Assembly: GCA_020650975.1 (NCBI GenBank)
Contig: JAIPMN010198634.1
Span: 1 to 23,563, forward strand
Length of the DNA stretch: 23,563 nt
Source: Apostichopus californicus
Taxonomy: Eukaryota > Echinodermata > Holothuroidea > Aspidochirotida > Stichopodidae
Reading direction: 5' to 3'
In this document: piece after piece, positions 1 to 10,700 of the stretch
How positions within the stretch are numbered: position 1 is the first letter of the stretch
Layout: each line of letters starts with the position of its first letter
Program-made: the position numbers and the translations under genes
Notes under the pieces: model-generated
Seen by the model: only the letters and a program-made list of their open reading frames with translations
Told to the model about the DNA's origin: nothing
The model's database searches: none

Positions 1-718
1 ATACATATTTAGTAGAGGGTAGTATGATTATTAGTTTGACAGACAAATTTTGACTTCAAAAGTTTCTACTTCCTTTGATACATACCATTTAAAACAAGAG
101 CCCAAGGGCATTGTGGCATAGGGGTATATGACAATACACATAATATTATGAAGCAAGATTGAATATGGGCTGAAATAGTCCAAGTAATTGTGGTCCTACA
201 TGTACCCATAAAGTAACCAACACTATAGTCAACCCTTTTGTGATCACAAATTGTGATCGGATTTTTGATCAGAAGGCACTTTTGAGATCTGAATATGGCG
301 TCGAAAATGTAAGAAATATAAGGTCACCTACAAGCGGGTCAACAGATATGATAACATTGGTGACCTGAAATCACATGACCGTTAAGTTTGAAATTGTTCC
401 ACCATCCCATTCACAACTTGTCCCAAAATATCAACCATGTCACACATTTGCATTGGGAGTTAATTGCAATATATGTGTAAAAATTCACTTTGAACTTGTA
501 TACATACATAACTTCACACACAAAGGTCACCCGGGGGTCAACCCATTGACATTTTTGATCGGTGAGACCTAACTAGAGCATCAAAACTGTAAAAATTCAA
601 ACATTTTTTATTTGCCCATTTGCTCCCCCCCCCCCAAATTTAAATTTTTAAACGTTAATTGAGCTTTGGTGACCTCGGATCACATGACCCAATCGGTCTT
701 CTGCTAGACGCGATTTTT
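1..718. other. Non-coding DNA left of the first LINE
   Basis: No reading frame here looks like a protein. The stretch is AT-rich, has a run of ten C's near 626-636, and from about 255 onward holds two diverged copies of a repeat (separate entry). The boundary at about 719 is where recognisable LINE endonuclease coding begins, after a run of T's. It is either the 5' truncation point of the LINE or simply the point where its older sequence has decayed past recognition. Confidence 0.5.
255..690. repeat. Two diverged copies of a repeat with AGGTCA-like hexamers
   Basis: AGGTCA at 321-326 is followed by GGGTCA at 336-341 (9-bp spacer), then inverted TGACCT at 361-366 and TGACCG at 376-381 (9-bp spacer). 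A second set has AGGTCA at 524-529 and GGGTCA at 535-540 (5-bp spacer), then TGACCT at 670-675 and TGACCC at 685-690 (9-bp spacer). Shared flanking words such as ATTTTTGATC near 258 and 550, and related sequence after them, suggest two old copies of one repeat about 300 bp long. The hexamers equal nuclear-receptor half-sites, but a regulatory role is only a possibility. Confidence 0.45.
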
Positions 719-719
719 T

Positions 720-1535
720 TTGGACACGCTGCCTTCCTTTGTTCCTGGTAGTGCACCATGTGTCATGGTCGGAGACTTTAACTGTGTCCCAGACTCGGGT
801 CTTGACAGACTCGGGGCTTCTGTGTCTGCTTGTCCTGACGCTGGGATCACAGAACTGGACAGATTCACTTCGGCACCACTTTTAGCCGATGTCTGGAGGC
901 ATATGCACCCGTGTAGTACGGATCATACGCGGGTGAGGCCTAACGGGGAAGATGCCTCGAAAATAGATCGAGTGTACGCGCCCGTTAGTTTGAAATTTTC
1001 GGGTTGCGTGACACTGACCTGTCCGCTCTCTGACCATGACACCGTTATAGCACGGTTTGTTTTGCCTTCCATTTTCCCGATCGGCCGGGGCCTATGGAAG
1101 CTTAACTATCAGATACTTGGCGAGGAAGAGTTCCGCCCAGGTTTTGAAACCAGGTACAAAGGATGGCAAACCTTGAAGCCGGCCTTTGCCTCTACATCCC
1201 AATGGTGGGACGATGTAAAGTTGCGCATCAAACGCTACGCAATTGAGTATTGCGTGACCCGCGCACGGCGGCGGAGAGAAAAATTATCGAAGCTGTGCGC
1301 GGAGGTGAATTTTGTCGACCCTTCGGCTGTCATCGCTTTGCAGAATTATCTCGATGAAAAGTACCACGGTGCCCGCGTCAGGGCCCGTGTGGTGGAAGCT
1401 GAGGAGCGCCCTTTACTGTGGTTTGACCAGTCCGTTAGCTCATCGGCGGTTGACGGACGCGTCCCATCTGTGCGCGCCACTGATGGGACCGTAGTTAGTG
1501 ACCCTCATGGCATTGTCCGCGTATATAAAGATTAA
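720..1535 (+). pseudogene. LINE ORF2, endonuclease part (APE-type, C-terminal half)
   Basis: The 271-codon frame contains three signatures of APE-like LINE endonucleases in order: VGDFNC near residues 17-22, SKIDRVY near 80-86 and SDHD near 104-107. In active elements this domain nicks target DNA, and the Asp/Asn of GDFN and the Asp/His of SDH are active-site residues. The N-terminal beta strands and the first catalytic Asn and Glu lie upstream of the truncation. The first ATG is not a natural start; it is just the first Met after the breakpoint. After residue 110 the frame runs into the linker towards the reverse transcriptase. A TAA at 1533-1535 interrupts it, and linker coding continues in the same frame to a TGA near 1620. 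The gene is non-functional. Confidence 0.85.
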
Positions 1536-3796
1536 TATACGAGTTTGTTTACGCGTGGCAATGTTGACTTGTCGGCACAGGCCGATTTATTGAAGGGAAT
1601 CTCTAAAAATTTCCCCCCATGAGGTCCATCGTATTTTAGGGGGCGGAGTAACCACTGTTGAGCTTTGGAAGGCGCTTTCGAAGATGAAGAATGGCAAGTC
1701 CCCGGGTTCGGACGGGCTTCCGAGGGAGTTCTACCGAACCTTTTGGGCAATAATAGGACGCGACATCAGAGCCGTCTTCGAGGACGCCTTCCAAAACGGA
1801 CTGTTAAACCAAAGTTAACGTCTGGGCATGATTACTTTGCTGCCCAAGTCTGGGGACCCCTTGGATCCAAGCGCCCATTTACCTTGTTAGATGTGGACTA
1901 CAAGGTGCAGGCTAAGGCTTTGTGCAACCGCCTTGCACTGCCTATGCCGCATCTTGTGGGTGATATCCAGACTTGTGCAGTGAAGGGTCATTGCATGCAG
2001 CAGAACTTGTGGTTGATGCGCGACTTGACCGACTTTGTCATAGAGCGTGATCTGCCATGTGCCTTGGTCTCTCTTGACCAGCAGAAGGCCTTTGACATGG
2101 TGGATCGCGGTTTTTTAATTAATGTATTAGAGACGTTTCCGTTCCATCCAAATTTTGGTAAAAGGATTCCTGTTTTGTATCAGGAAAGTTTAAGTTCTGT
2201 GATCGTAAATGGGTTTTGTTCAGAGGTTTTTTAACGTAGAGAGGGGGGTGCGCCAGGGGTGCCCTCGGTCTCCATTACTTTATGTTTTGTTTAAGCAAGT
2301 CCCTCTCCTGTCTTTTGGAAAGGGACTCGAGACTTCTTCCATTCGTTGTGCCAGGGGGTGCAAAAGTGAAATGCGTTCAATATGCAGATTACGTCACGTG
2401 TGTTGTTTGGAGCCTGGGCTCCTTTCGTGCCCTCTCACAGGATTTATCTACTGTTCAGAGAGCTACCGGGGCGAACTTTAATCCGAACAAGACAAAGGGC
2501 CTTCGCCTTGGTAACTGGAGATACAGAGACTTACCATTCGGTGCATCTTGGTCGGATCATAATATCGAGATTAATGGTATATGGTTCGGCTACGATGCAC
2601 CTTGTGATGTCACCTGGAACGAGAGGGCTAAGGTGTTTGAGGGCAGGCTGAAAACCTTTGGCACCCGATGGCTTTCGATCTTGGGGCAAGTCACCGTTAT
2701 TAACCGTTGGGTTTCGCCCATCTTGTGGTACCCGGGCGCGGTGTTCCCAATTCCGCGTCGCGTCCTGGTGCGGTTGGAGAGAGCAATATTTTCATTAATT
2801 TGGTCGGGTGGTACAGAGCTTGTCAAGAGGGCGGTAATGTACCAAAAACTGGAGAAGGGGGGGGGGCGGTGGGGCTAGGGGTGGTTCATCTGGGAAGTAA
2901 ATTGACCATTTTGTTATTTAAGCAATTGTTTGTAGCGGTAACAGACCCAGGGTTGCCTTGTTCATATTTTCTAGGTTTTTGGGCGGGTTGCACTTGCGTC
3001 GATGGGTCCCAGCGCTGTTTAGCAACAGAGAACCGCATAGTAGCACACCAAGCAGGGTGGTGCGTGTCATTTGCTCCACTCTTATTGAGTTGCCCCCTGT
3101 TGACCTGTCACGGCCGGCCCTCGTTCACAGTTCCTTGCGGGATAGAGCCTTGAATGCAATTTTTGTACAGGGACGTCATCCTGCCGAAGTATCAGGTTCG
3201 GTGCATCCACGGCTGAATGGTTGCAGGCTCCGTGATCTTGCCTGGAGAATTGCACACGGTGCCTTGGTGACCAATCTGAAAAGGTATCATTGGCGATTGG
3301 GTGATGGACTGTGCCCAAGGACCGGTTGTGACAGCTTAGAGAGTATTGCCCATGTTTTTTGGAATTGTACCTTTGTTTTAAGCTTGTGGGAGTGGTTTCA
3401 GACCTGAACCGACCGTTTAACGGGAGACCGTTCCTGGTCGGTAGGACAGGGTGTTGTTTTATATGGGGTAGATCCTCCAATTTGGTCTGTTGCTGTGTTG
3501 CAGCGTATAATTTGTGTTTTTTCTATTGTGAAAACAATTGTTTGGTGGAATAGATGTGATGTGGTTTTTAGGGGGAAAGTTGCCAGTTGGCAGGCACCCC
3601 TGGAGGCGGTCAAGTGTGACATTCGCCTTCAGGTTGAAGGTGATTTTCGCTGTTTAATGTTTCAGTGGGTGATTTGGGGTTTGTCTCTGCCGGTCTGTGG
3701 GCGTATGTACTTTTTTGGCTCGCTTGACTTAAGTTTCGTTTGTCAGAATGGGATGGTTCGGTAGTGCCGTTTGGCCGTGACGTTTTGTATCGTTAA
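1536..3796 (+). pseudogene. LINE ORF2, reverse transcriptase and zinc-knuckle part
   Basis: Recognisable reverse-transcriptase blocks are spread over several frames: KMKNGKSPGSDGLP near 1681-1723, DYKVQAKALCNRL near 1896-1935, SLDQQKAFDMVD near 2072-2107 (catalytic Asp of block A), ERGVRQGCPRSP near 2231-2270, and VQYADY near 2378-2395 at the catalytic YADD position. The fourth YADD residue is Tyr (TAC), so the enzyme would be dead even without the frameshifts. A zinc knuckle of the zf-RVT type (C-x4-C-x7-H-x4-C) lies near 3313-3370. There are frame changes around 1660, 2225-2290, 2857-2866 (in a run of ten G's), 2960 and 3400-3500. The frame ending at the TAA at 3794-3796 looks like the original C-terminus. 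Confidence 0.85.
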
Positions 3797-4585
3797 GGAT
3801 GGACAGTTTAAATATGATTTGAACAATAACGAACGTGAGGTTCTCTTCGCAAATGCAGATTGCGATATAACCCACGCTCCGTACAGTACCTACAGTAATC
3901 AGAAGAAAAACCCCGTTTGTATACAGATTAATTTCTTCCTTATTTTTCGCTGCAATTTCTTATAAATTAGATATGCCTTTAAAAACTCCTCAAGTCGCCA
4001 TATATGTAGTAGATCGGTGGTTTCGTGGTCTTTGTGTAACATAAGTTAAGTTTCAACAGTAGACCCTTCGTTCTTTACATTGCGATGTTCAGATCCAACG
4101 CGAAGAATGTTCGCATGTAGGCTACTCTAAAGTTTAAAATTGGACAATTCTGCAAAGCCTAAGCTTATCGGTACTACACTCTGCTCTGAAATCGATTCCG
4201 CCAGGTTTCATCTTTCGGTGATCCAAATACTTTTCAAGTTTCCTTTTACTATCATGGAGCTTTCGACTTCTACAGTATAAGCATTTATGTTAAGCTAACA
4301 CTAAAACTGTCAATTATGTAGCCTCGAAAGATAAGTTGCAGACTTTTGAACATTTGGTTCTTATTATATTTGTGACTACGTCTAATTGTGCACAATTTAT
4401 TCCGATTATTTCGTTATTTGGAGATATTTTAACGTTATAATTTACCTATATTCACGCTGTGTAATACATCCGTACAGCCTAGCTTTACAACCTATCGTGT
4501 AAAAGGCCGTATATGGTACGTATATAATATAATTTTGAAACGTACATAACTTACAAGCCGTACAACTTAAAGCAGCTATATCAAT
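3797..4585. other. AT-rich spacer between two LINEs, no gene seen
   Basis: No protein-like frame was found. The stretch probably contains the 3' UTR of the upstream LINE and the 5' UTR of the downstream one, but I see no tail, promoter motif or target duplication that fixes the boundary. No AATAAA hexamer stands out at a convincing place. Confidence 0.4.
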
Positions 4586-5321
4586 ATGGCCACAACTGCA
4601 TCTGCAGAAAAGCGTACCACTCGCAAAAATCCGGACTCACAAACTGGAGAAATTGTTACCGAAGTCATTAACGAGCTCTTTTCAGGAAAACCATTTAAGG
4701 ATTAACTCCATGCTACCATCCAAAGTGTCATACAGAAACGACTCAATCAAATAGAGAAAGAACTGGAAAAACATGAAGGGCGTATCTTTGATTTTAAAAG
4801 AAACTGATAATCCTAAATTACAGAACGATCAACTCAGAACAACCATGACGGCTTACCAAACAGAAAACGACACTCTACGGCATAAAGTAAATGAAATAGA
4901 ACAATACTCCCAACGAAATTGTGTCAGAGTGTTCGGCATAAGTGAGACCTTGGAAGAAAACGTCACTCACAAAATTAGGACCCTGGCCAAGGAGAAACTT
5001 CAAGTAAACCTTCAGACAGAGCACATCGATCGGTGTCACAGAGTCGGGGCGAACTCTGATGGACAACCAAGGGGGGTCATTATCAAGTTGAACTGTTATC
5101 AAATCAGATCACAATTCCTATACAGTCTAAGAAAATTAAAACACACCGGAATAGTCATGAAGGAGGATGTAACTTATATCAATCAATCCCTGTTAATGGC
5201 AGCCCAGGAACACACATGTAGTGCCTGGACAATTGACGGGAATGTATCAGTCTCCGTAAATAGGGATGGTAGAAGTGTCGTTAAACGAATAAAAAATCTA
5301 TCGGACCTACAGAAATTGTAA
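4586..5321 (+). pseudogene. LINE ORF1: coiled coil plus RRM-like RNA-binding protein
   Basis: The likely natural start is the ATG at 4586. The frame has a TAA at 4703-4705, continues open in the same frame to about 4799, then shifts by one base into the 182-codon frame 4773-5321. The middle (about 4730-4905) is rich in Leu, Glu and Asn with heptad-like spacing, as in a trimerising coiled coil. It is followed by EQYSQRNCVRVFGI and then IDRCHRVG, the hallmark blocks of LINE ORF1 proteins with an RRM-like fold (the transposase_22 / L1 ORF1p type), and a basic C-terminal domain ending in NLSDLQKL. Such proteins bind the element's RNA to form the ribonucleoprotein. Only two lesions are visible, so the copy is moderately old. 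Confidence 0.8.
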
Positions 5322-5564
5322 ATATCATCACCATATAGCTGATCGCAGCGTTATACCACTTTAACTTATCCATTGTTTATAAACAGTACTCAACACAGTT
5401 GCGTAACAGTACTGGAATGTACTCCTTTGGTTATACTGTTACATGGAATCGTGACTCATCGCTTGAATTGTTTATCTGTCAGTTACTGAATGTTCGTAGT
5501 CATTTGCATAGTGTTATTTTGCTCTGGATTTCTAAGTGTCGTTAGTATTTTTAATTCTTGTTTA

Positions 5565-7315
5565 ATGTTTAGTAGGAATCACACAGATATATCATTAACT
5601 GACCTTCTCAACTGAAATAACATTGACCCTGCTTCTGATTTGGGTGCTGCTAGGGATTAATGTAGTAAATATATAGATAATGATAAAACTGCAGAGTTTC
5701 TTTCAATAGGTAAACCGAGTGAAAACTTGAACTTTTTGCATGTAAATATTAGGAGTGTAAGTAAAAATGAAGAAGCTTTATTGCAACTTCTTTTTTCATG
5801 CAAACTCAACTTTCCCGTTATTGTAATTTTTGCAACCATGGCCGCATGCCACTAGTCCCGTTGAGCTATTTCATATACCTGGGTATACTTTTATTCACCG
5901 GGACCGAAATTATTCTTGTTTTCTTTTTCGTACAAGCTTAGGTGAGATCATCCAAATTGTAAATCATCAGGATAATAATAAGGCAGCCGGTTTTGATAAT
6001 ATTAAGGGTAGTATTATAAAAAAAAAATGTATGCACGAGGTTGATGAACCCCTTGTCCATGTCTTCAACCTTTCGCTTAGTTCAGGAGTAGTACCTAAAC
6101 ATTTAAAAATAGCTCAAGTCCTGCCACTCTATAAATGAGGTGATCTTACAGATGAAAAAATTTATACACCTATTTCTCTTTTACCCTTTCTTTCCAAGAT
6201 CCTTGAAAAGATACTTTTTAATCGAATTTCTTCTTATGTTGCCAAATATAATATACTTAGAGATAATCAATATGGGTTTCGTCGAAATCATGCAACCCAT
6301 CTGGCGGTTATTGATTTAATCGACAAAGTCGCAAATGCTTTTAACAATAAACACTTTGGGATTCGAATTTTTTGGGACTTCTCAAAGGCATTTCATACCG
6401 TAAATCAGGACATCCTCTTAACAAAACTTTCTCATTATTAGAAGTATTAGAGGGACTGCTTTCAGTTGGTTTTCTAGCTACCTGAGTAATAGACAACAGT
6501 TTGTAACTTTTAAGTTTTTTCCAGCATGAATTCAATTTACATGTGGAGTTCCCCAAGGGTCTGTCTACTTTTTTCATTTATATTAATGATATTCAGGCAA
6601 CTTCAACAATTCTTTCTTTCATATTATTTGCCGATGACACATATCTTTTTCAGTCACAACAATTTACAACATGGCTCAGCGATTGTCAACCAGGAACTAA
6701 AAAAAGTATCTGTTCGGTTAAGGGCTAATAAATTATCTTTAAACATTGATAAAACAAACTTTGGGATTTTTCGTCCTTACCAAAAAGCGGTCTGTGATAT
6801 AAATATCAACATTGATAATCAGCTCATTTGTAATGTTAGCACACAATATTGTACTCTCTATTTATAAAACTTTAATAATTCCTCATCTTCATTATTGTGC
6901 TATATCCTGGGAAAACTCTTCTCCCAATAAAGTAAACTCCCCCTTTCTCCTACCAAAAAGAGCTGTCAGAATAATTTGTAATGCATCTTAACGTGATCAT
7001 ACCACCCAATTATTTAGTGAGCTTAAGTTACTGAAATTTTTGGACATTTTTCATTTTCAGTTGGGTATTTTTATGTTCAAGTGGCGGGAATGCTTGCTTG
7101 TAACAAAGTTTTCATTTTTTTCACTCTTACTAATACAATTCATAACCGTAATACCAGACAACAGTCGTGAACATACCTATTCTGCAACTTCACAACTAAC
7201 TGTTAGATACACTGGTCCTAGGTTTTGGAATACCCTAGATACCAGGGTTAGTTAAAAATCACTTTTACATTTTAAAAAACAACTAAAACGGTCTTTATTA
7301 AATAAGCACGTGTAA
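5565..7315 (+). pseudogene. LINE ORF2: endonuclease remnant fused to reverse transcriptase
   Basis: The probable start is the ATG at 5565. The same frame carries LNFLHVNIRS (near 5727-5756), the first strand of the APE endonuclease, despite stops near 5611 and 5658. About 100 bases later, endonuclease-like sequence around FHIPGYTFIHRDR (5869-5907) changes within about 20 codons to the pre-RT block EIIQIVN (5944-5964). This means an internal deletion of several hundred bases that removed the catalytic core. RT blocks then follow: NNKAAGFDNI, ISLLPFLSKILEKILFNRI (near 6171-6227), YGFRRNHAT, DFSKAFHTVN (near 6376-6405), a broken GVPQGS block near 6545-6563 and FADDT near 6628-6642. The thumb region includes NIDKT, LPKRAVRIICNAS and RYTGPRFWNTLD, with a terminal TAA at 7313-7315. 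Many stops and frameshifts; inactive. Confidence 0.82.
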
Positions 7316-7354
7316 AGTTTCTACTTTCTTTCCTATGTTTAGGTGTATTTTGGT

Positions 7355-7368
7355 GGGGGGGGGGGGGG
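7355..7368 (+). repeat. Run of 14 G's in the LINE 3' region
   Basis: An uninterrupted run of 14 G's lies in the 3' untranslated region of the LINE, about 40 bp after the ORF2 stop. It is either a slippage-expanded homopolymer or a sequencing-length uncertainty. Confidence 0.9.
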
Positions 7369-7762
7369 TTGTGTGTTTTTTGTTGCTGGCCTGGCCTTGA
7401 TAAGCTCTGCTTCTGCCACGTCTCCCCCACTTCACATAATTTGTATATATCAATTGTTTAATTTCTATGCAATGTATTTGTATTGTATATTCAAATGTTA
7501 TATGTTCACTTCGTTTATGTTATGGTGAAGTGGAATAAATAGTTTTAAGTTTCAATTTCCAAAACTGTAAAATTGATCCGTGAATTTGATTTCAGCGATT
7601 TCGAAGAACAGTTTTTGGACTGCGGTTTCAGTGTGAGAGTGTATTATGTGCAACGCTATTTACGTATACCAACTGTGCATGGTAGGCTGTTTACGTTCGC
7701 GATATGTACGTAATATATAATAGGCAATCACCTGTGCGTGTACACACGAGAGTGTATTTGAT

Positions 7763-10700
7763 ATGGAAATGGGAGTGCTAACAAGTCGCTTGTTTTGCCT
7801 ATTTGCCAATCACCAATTGAAGCGTTCGAACAAACGGTGCTTTTGGTGAGAAAGTGCTGAATTTTAAAAGCAGATTTCTACAAAAAGAAAACGTCAAATG
7901 GGGAAAATTTTTCACATGGTCAGAAAGAGACAAAGAAGAACTACAAGGACAATGTATAAAAATCTTCCACCAGACAATTCCTTTAAATAATACCGAAAAG
8001 ATTGCTGGCACATCATATATCCATCAACCCACCTTGAGTAAAAAATCCTTCCCCAACTTACTTTTGTAATAACAAAGCTTTTAATATTACCACACATCCC
8101 TGCTATTATCATACAGTATTGACAGCACATTGCAGCTTGACAAGAGGTTTGCTGATTGTTTCTCCAAGATTCATTATCAACATCAAATTTACCAAAGGTC
8201 ATAGTATCATATATTTATTTATTGGACTTGTGGATTCTTGACTGATAACACCTTCATGACCATAATATAGTTTCAACAACAGAACTGTCATAGTAATTGT
8301 GATATTGTATATATATATTTGCAGGGATAGCATATCCGTGGTATTTGTGTGTCCTAGTGACATCCATAAATCTTACAGATGCTATTTTAGGTGACTGACT
8401 GTCATAGATACTGACCATCCACTCTTTTGACTTACATATTGGTAGTCATTTTATTGGTTTCGATGATAATCGTAACCTTTGCATTCATGATGGCGTATGT
8501 GTGTCTATGCGTGTGTATGTATGTATGCCTGTGTGTATGCGTGTATACATGCTCTTACACTGGCTAATTATGGGACTATATGAATGTACAATCCCACCTT
8601 TTGTGGATTTTTTCACTGTAGGGTTAACCACACAATCCCTGTCACTGTTGTAGGTGTAAGAAGACATTCTGAGGCTATTGGAATGTGAAATTTCAAAAAG
8701 CCCCAGAGTGAAATGTATGTTGTACATATCAAATTTGTATATATGGCACTATGTATGTAATGCTGGCAGCTGATCCCCTTGTTATGGTATAGCGCCCTAA
8801 ACGACGAGGCTTCATGTGGATTTGAACTTGGTCATCGAACAGTATGAGACAGATGGAAATTCAATGTAAGTAAATTGATATCTGCACAATGTTATATTAT
8901 TCTGTGTGTCGAGATAAATAGTTACTGTTTATCCATTGCTTGAGATTTAATGATTTATTTGTGTGAGCCTAGCTACTCACAAGGTAAACACATACTTACA
9001 TGTATGTGTATTGGGTGCTCTTAATGTTGTGAGTATAGGCTTCAGACTAGGCCTACACTATAAGTTATATCTAGGTAGGCCATATGTGCTGTAATCCTGC
9101 ACTGTATCATGTAAGCTAGTAGTGCATGTGATGACCGTGTGGCTTGCTGTGCATGCCAGGAGTAACATATGCTACTTTGCTATTGTCAACATATTGCCTG
9201 CGTTTGGTTAGCTGTAGAATACATATACTAGGCCTACTGTATAGGTGTGAAGCTTCAGGCATTATGCTATGTATGGTGTTGTTGTAATCGACAATCCATT
9301 TCTGCTGCAAACATTTCATCACAAGTGAGAATTTGTTTATGTAATTATAATGGTTATAATTCAATCTACACGAAAAACCGATAAAAAGACTTTTGCTTTC
9401 ATTTATAGTATTCTTCAGTACGAATTTATTGAGAGATTCCTTTCATGGGATGTCAGACTTAAGTTTCTTACAATAGGAGATATTTGTGATAGAAGCATAA
9501 CACCAGGCTTGCCACATCCTGGTGAGTTTCTGCGTTGCCCCTATATGATAATGTGTCCTTGACAAGTAATTTTTAGCGTATTATAGCTGGTACTGTGGTT
9601 GTTCCACCGTATTACACTCCTGATGTAACTGCACATAGATAGGGCTATCTGTTAGTAACAGGTTCATAGGTTTCATGCTAAAAGAACACAATGGACTGTC
9701 TGAATATCTAGTATAGCTCAACCCTGCACAAAGCCAGGCTGAGTAATCCTGCCACTTAAATAGTTACATGTGACTTCTCTGAAGGCTCATCGATCCCAAC
9801 ATTTGTTGGTCTGAAAGCCCTGTTGTCCAAAGGTACATCGCGAAAAATTATCATATTTTAGATTGCAATATATTGTAAAGAACTGCAAATCATAGCAGAA
9901 TGTGTATGCCTAGTATAAGTTTGAAAAGTATGTTGCAGTTTGTAATAACCAAAAATAATGAAAGAAATGTTTCAGTCTTACAATAAAACCACTTCAGTAA
10001 TTGTTTTTAACGATGATTGAAAAGTCTTTGACATCTCCCGTAAGGATATGGTGTATGTCTGATAAATCATGATGACTATAATTGTTGCAATAAAATTGAT
10101 ATGTCTTTCACATGTTTGTGTCACTAACTTACAATAACTAAAAGTAATACAGGCTTAAAAATATCACCAATGCATGTTGGCTAGGGGTTGATAGAATCAC
10201 TTTGTAATTGTTATTTGTCTTCTTTTTTTAGGAACATGTTGCACCTGAAAGAAGCAGTGTGCAAAGTGTGCCCAGACATACAGTTCCAAATAACAGTATG
10301 GTTAGTATATCAGTGAGACCTTTCATTATTAATTTACTCCATGTGAAATATTGTTCTTTAAATATGCAAACAGTTGTTCTATGTGGACCTACATATCTAA
10401 GTAGTTACAATGTATCCACAAGTTAATATTTTTCCGCTTGACATACCTTTTCAATATTGTCAATTGATGTTGGTTAGAGGTTGATGGAATCAACAATTAA
10501 TTATGAATTTAACCCATGTGAATTAGTTTCTTCCAATATGATGACAAAACATTTTTATCTTTATTTTGATGTATGGGCTAGAACTTGAACAAACTTTCCA
10601 AAAATGTTTGTATCACAAAATTAGAGTAGATTTGTGTACCATATTTGTTTGCTAAAGTACGTACTTGTTTCATTGGTGGTAAGAAAATAAGGCTTGTTGA

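Larger units (their letters stand above)
720..3796 (+). mobile_element. 5'-truncated Tx1/L1-group LINE, decayed
   Basis: The segment carries the C-terminal half of an APE-type endonuclease, a reverse transcriptase and a C-terminal zinc-knuckle region in the order expected for ORF2 of Tx1-like non-LTR retrotransposons. ORF1 and the N-terminal half of the endonuclease are missing, as expected for a copy truncated at its 5' end during target-primed reverse transcription. The coding part is visibly more GC-rich than the flanks. The last conserved frame ends at a TAA at 3794-3796; the 3' UTR and target duplication could not be located. The Tx1 assignment rests on motif style and could be another L1-group clade. 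Confidence 0.85.
4586..7555 (+). mobile_element. CR1/L2/Jockey-group LINE with internal deletion
   Basis: This is a two-ORF non-LTR retrotransposon in the same orientation as the LINE before it. ORF1 (4586-5321) and ORF2 (5565-7315) are separated by about 240 bp. A 3' UTR follows with a run of 14 G's at 7355-7368 and an AATAAA near 7534. Internal deletion has removed most of the endonuclease and the pre-RT linker of ORF2. Both ORFs carry stops and frameshifts. The clade is inferred from motif style (LNFLHVNIRS endonuclease start, DFSKAFHTVN, FADDT); a tree would be needed to choose between CR1, L2 and Jockey. Confidence 0.82.

Noticed and set aside
7763-7845. Start MGVLTSRLFCLFANHQ resembles the N-terminal helix of ARL-type small GTPases
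   Set aside because: No P-loop or other GTPase motif follows in any of the joined exons, so the resemblance is limited to an amphipathic myristoylation-like start.
7854-8069. 71-codon plus-strand frame just after the first donor
   Set aside because: It overlaps the predicted intron and a minus-strand frame of similar size, with no recognisable domain; it has no support as an exon.
8790-8845. tRNA- or SINE-like look of the GGATTTGAAC segment
   Set aside because: No matching A box, no foldable acceptor or T stem and no tail; better read as part of a candidate exon.
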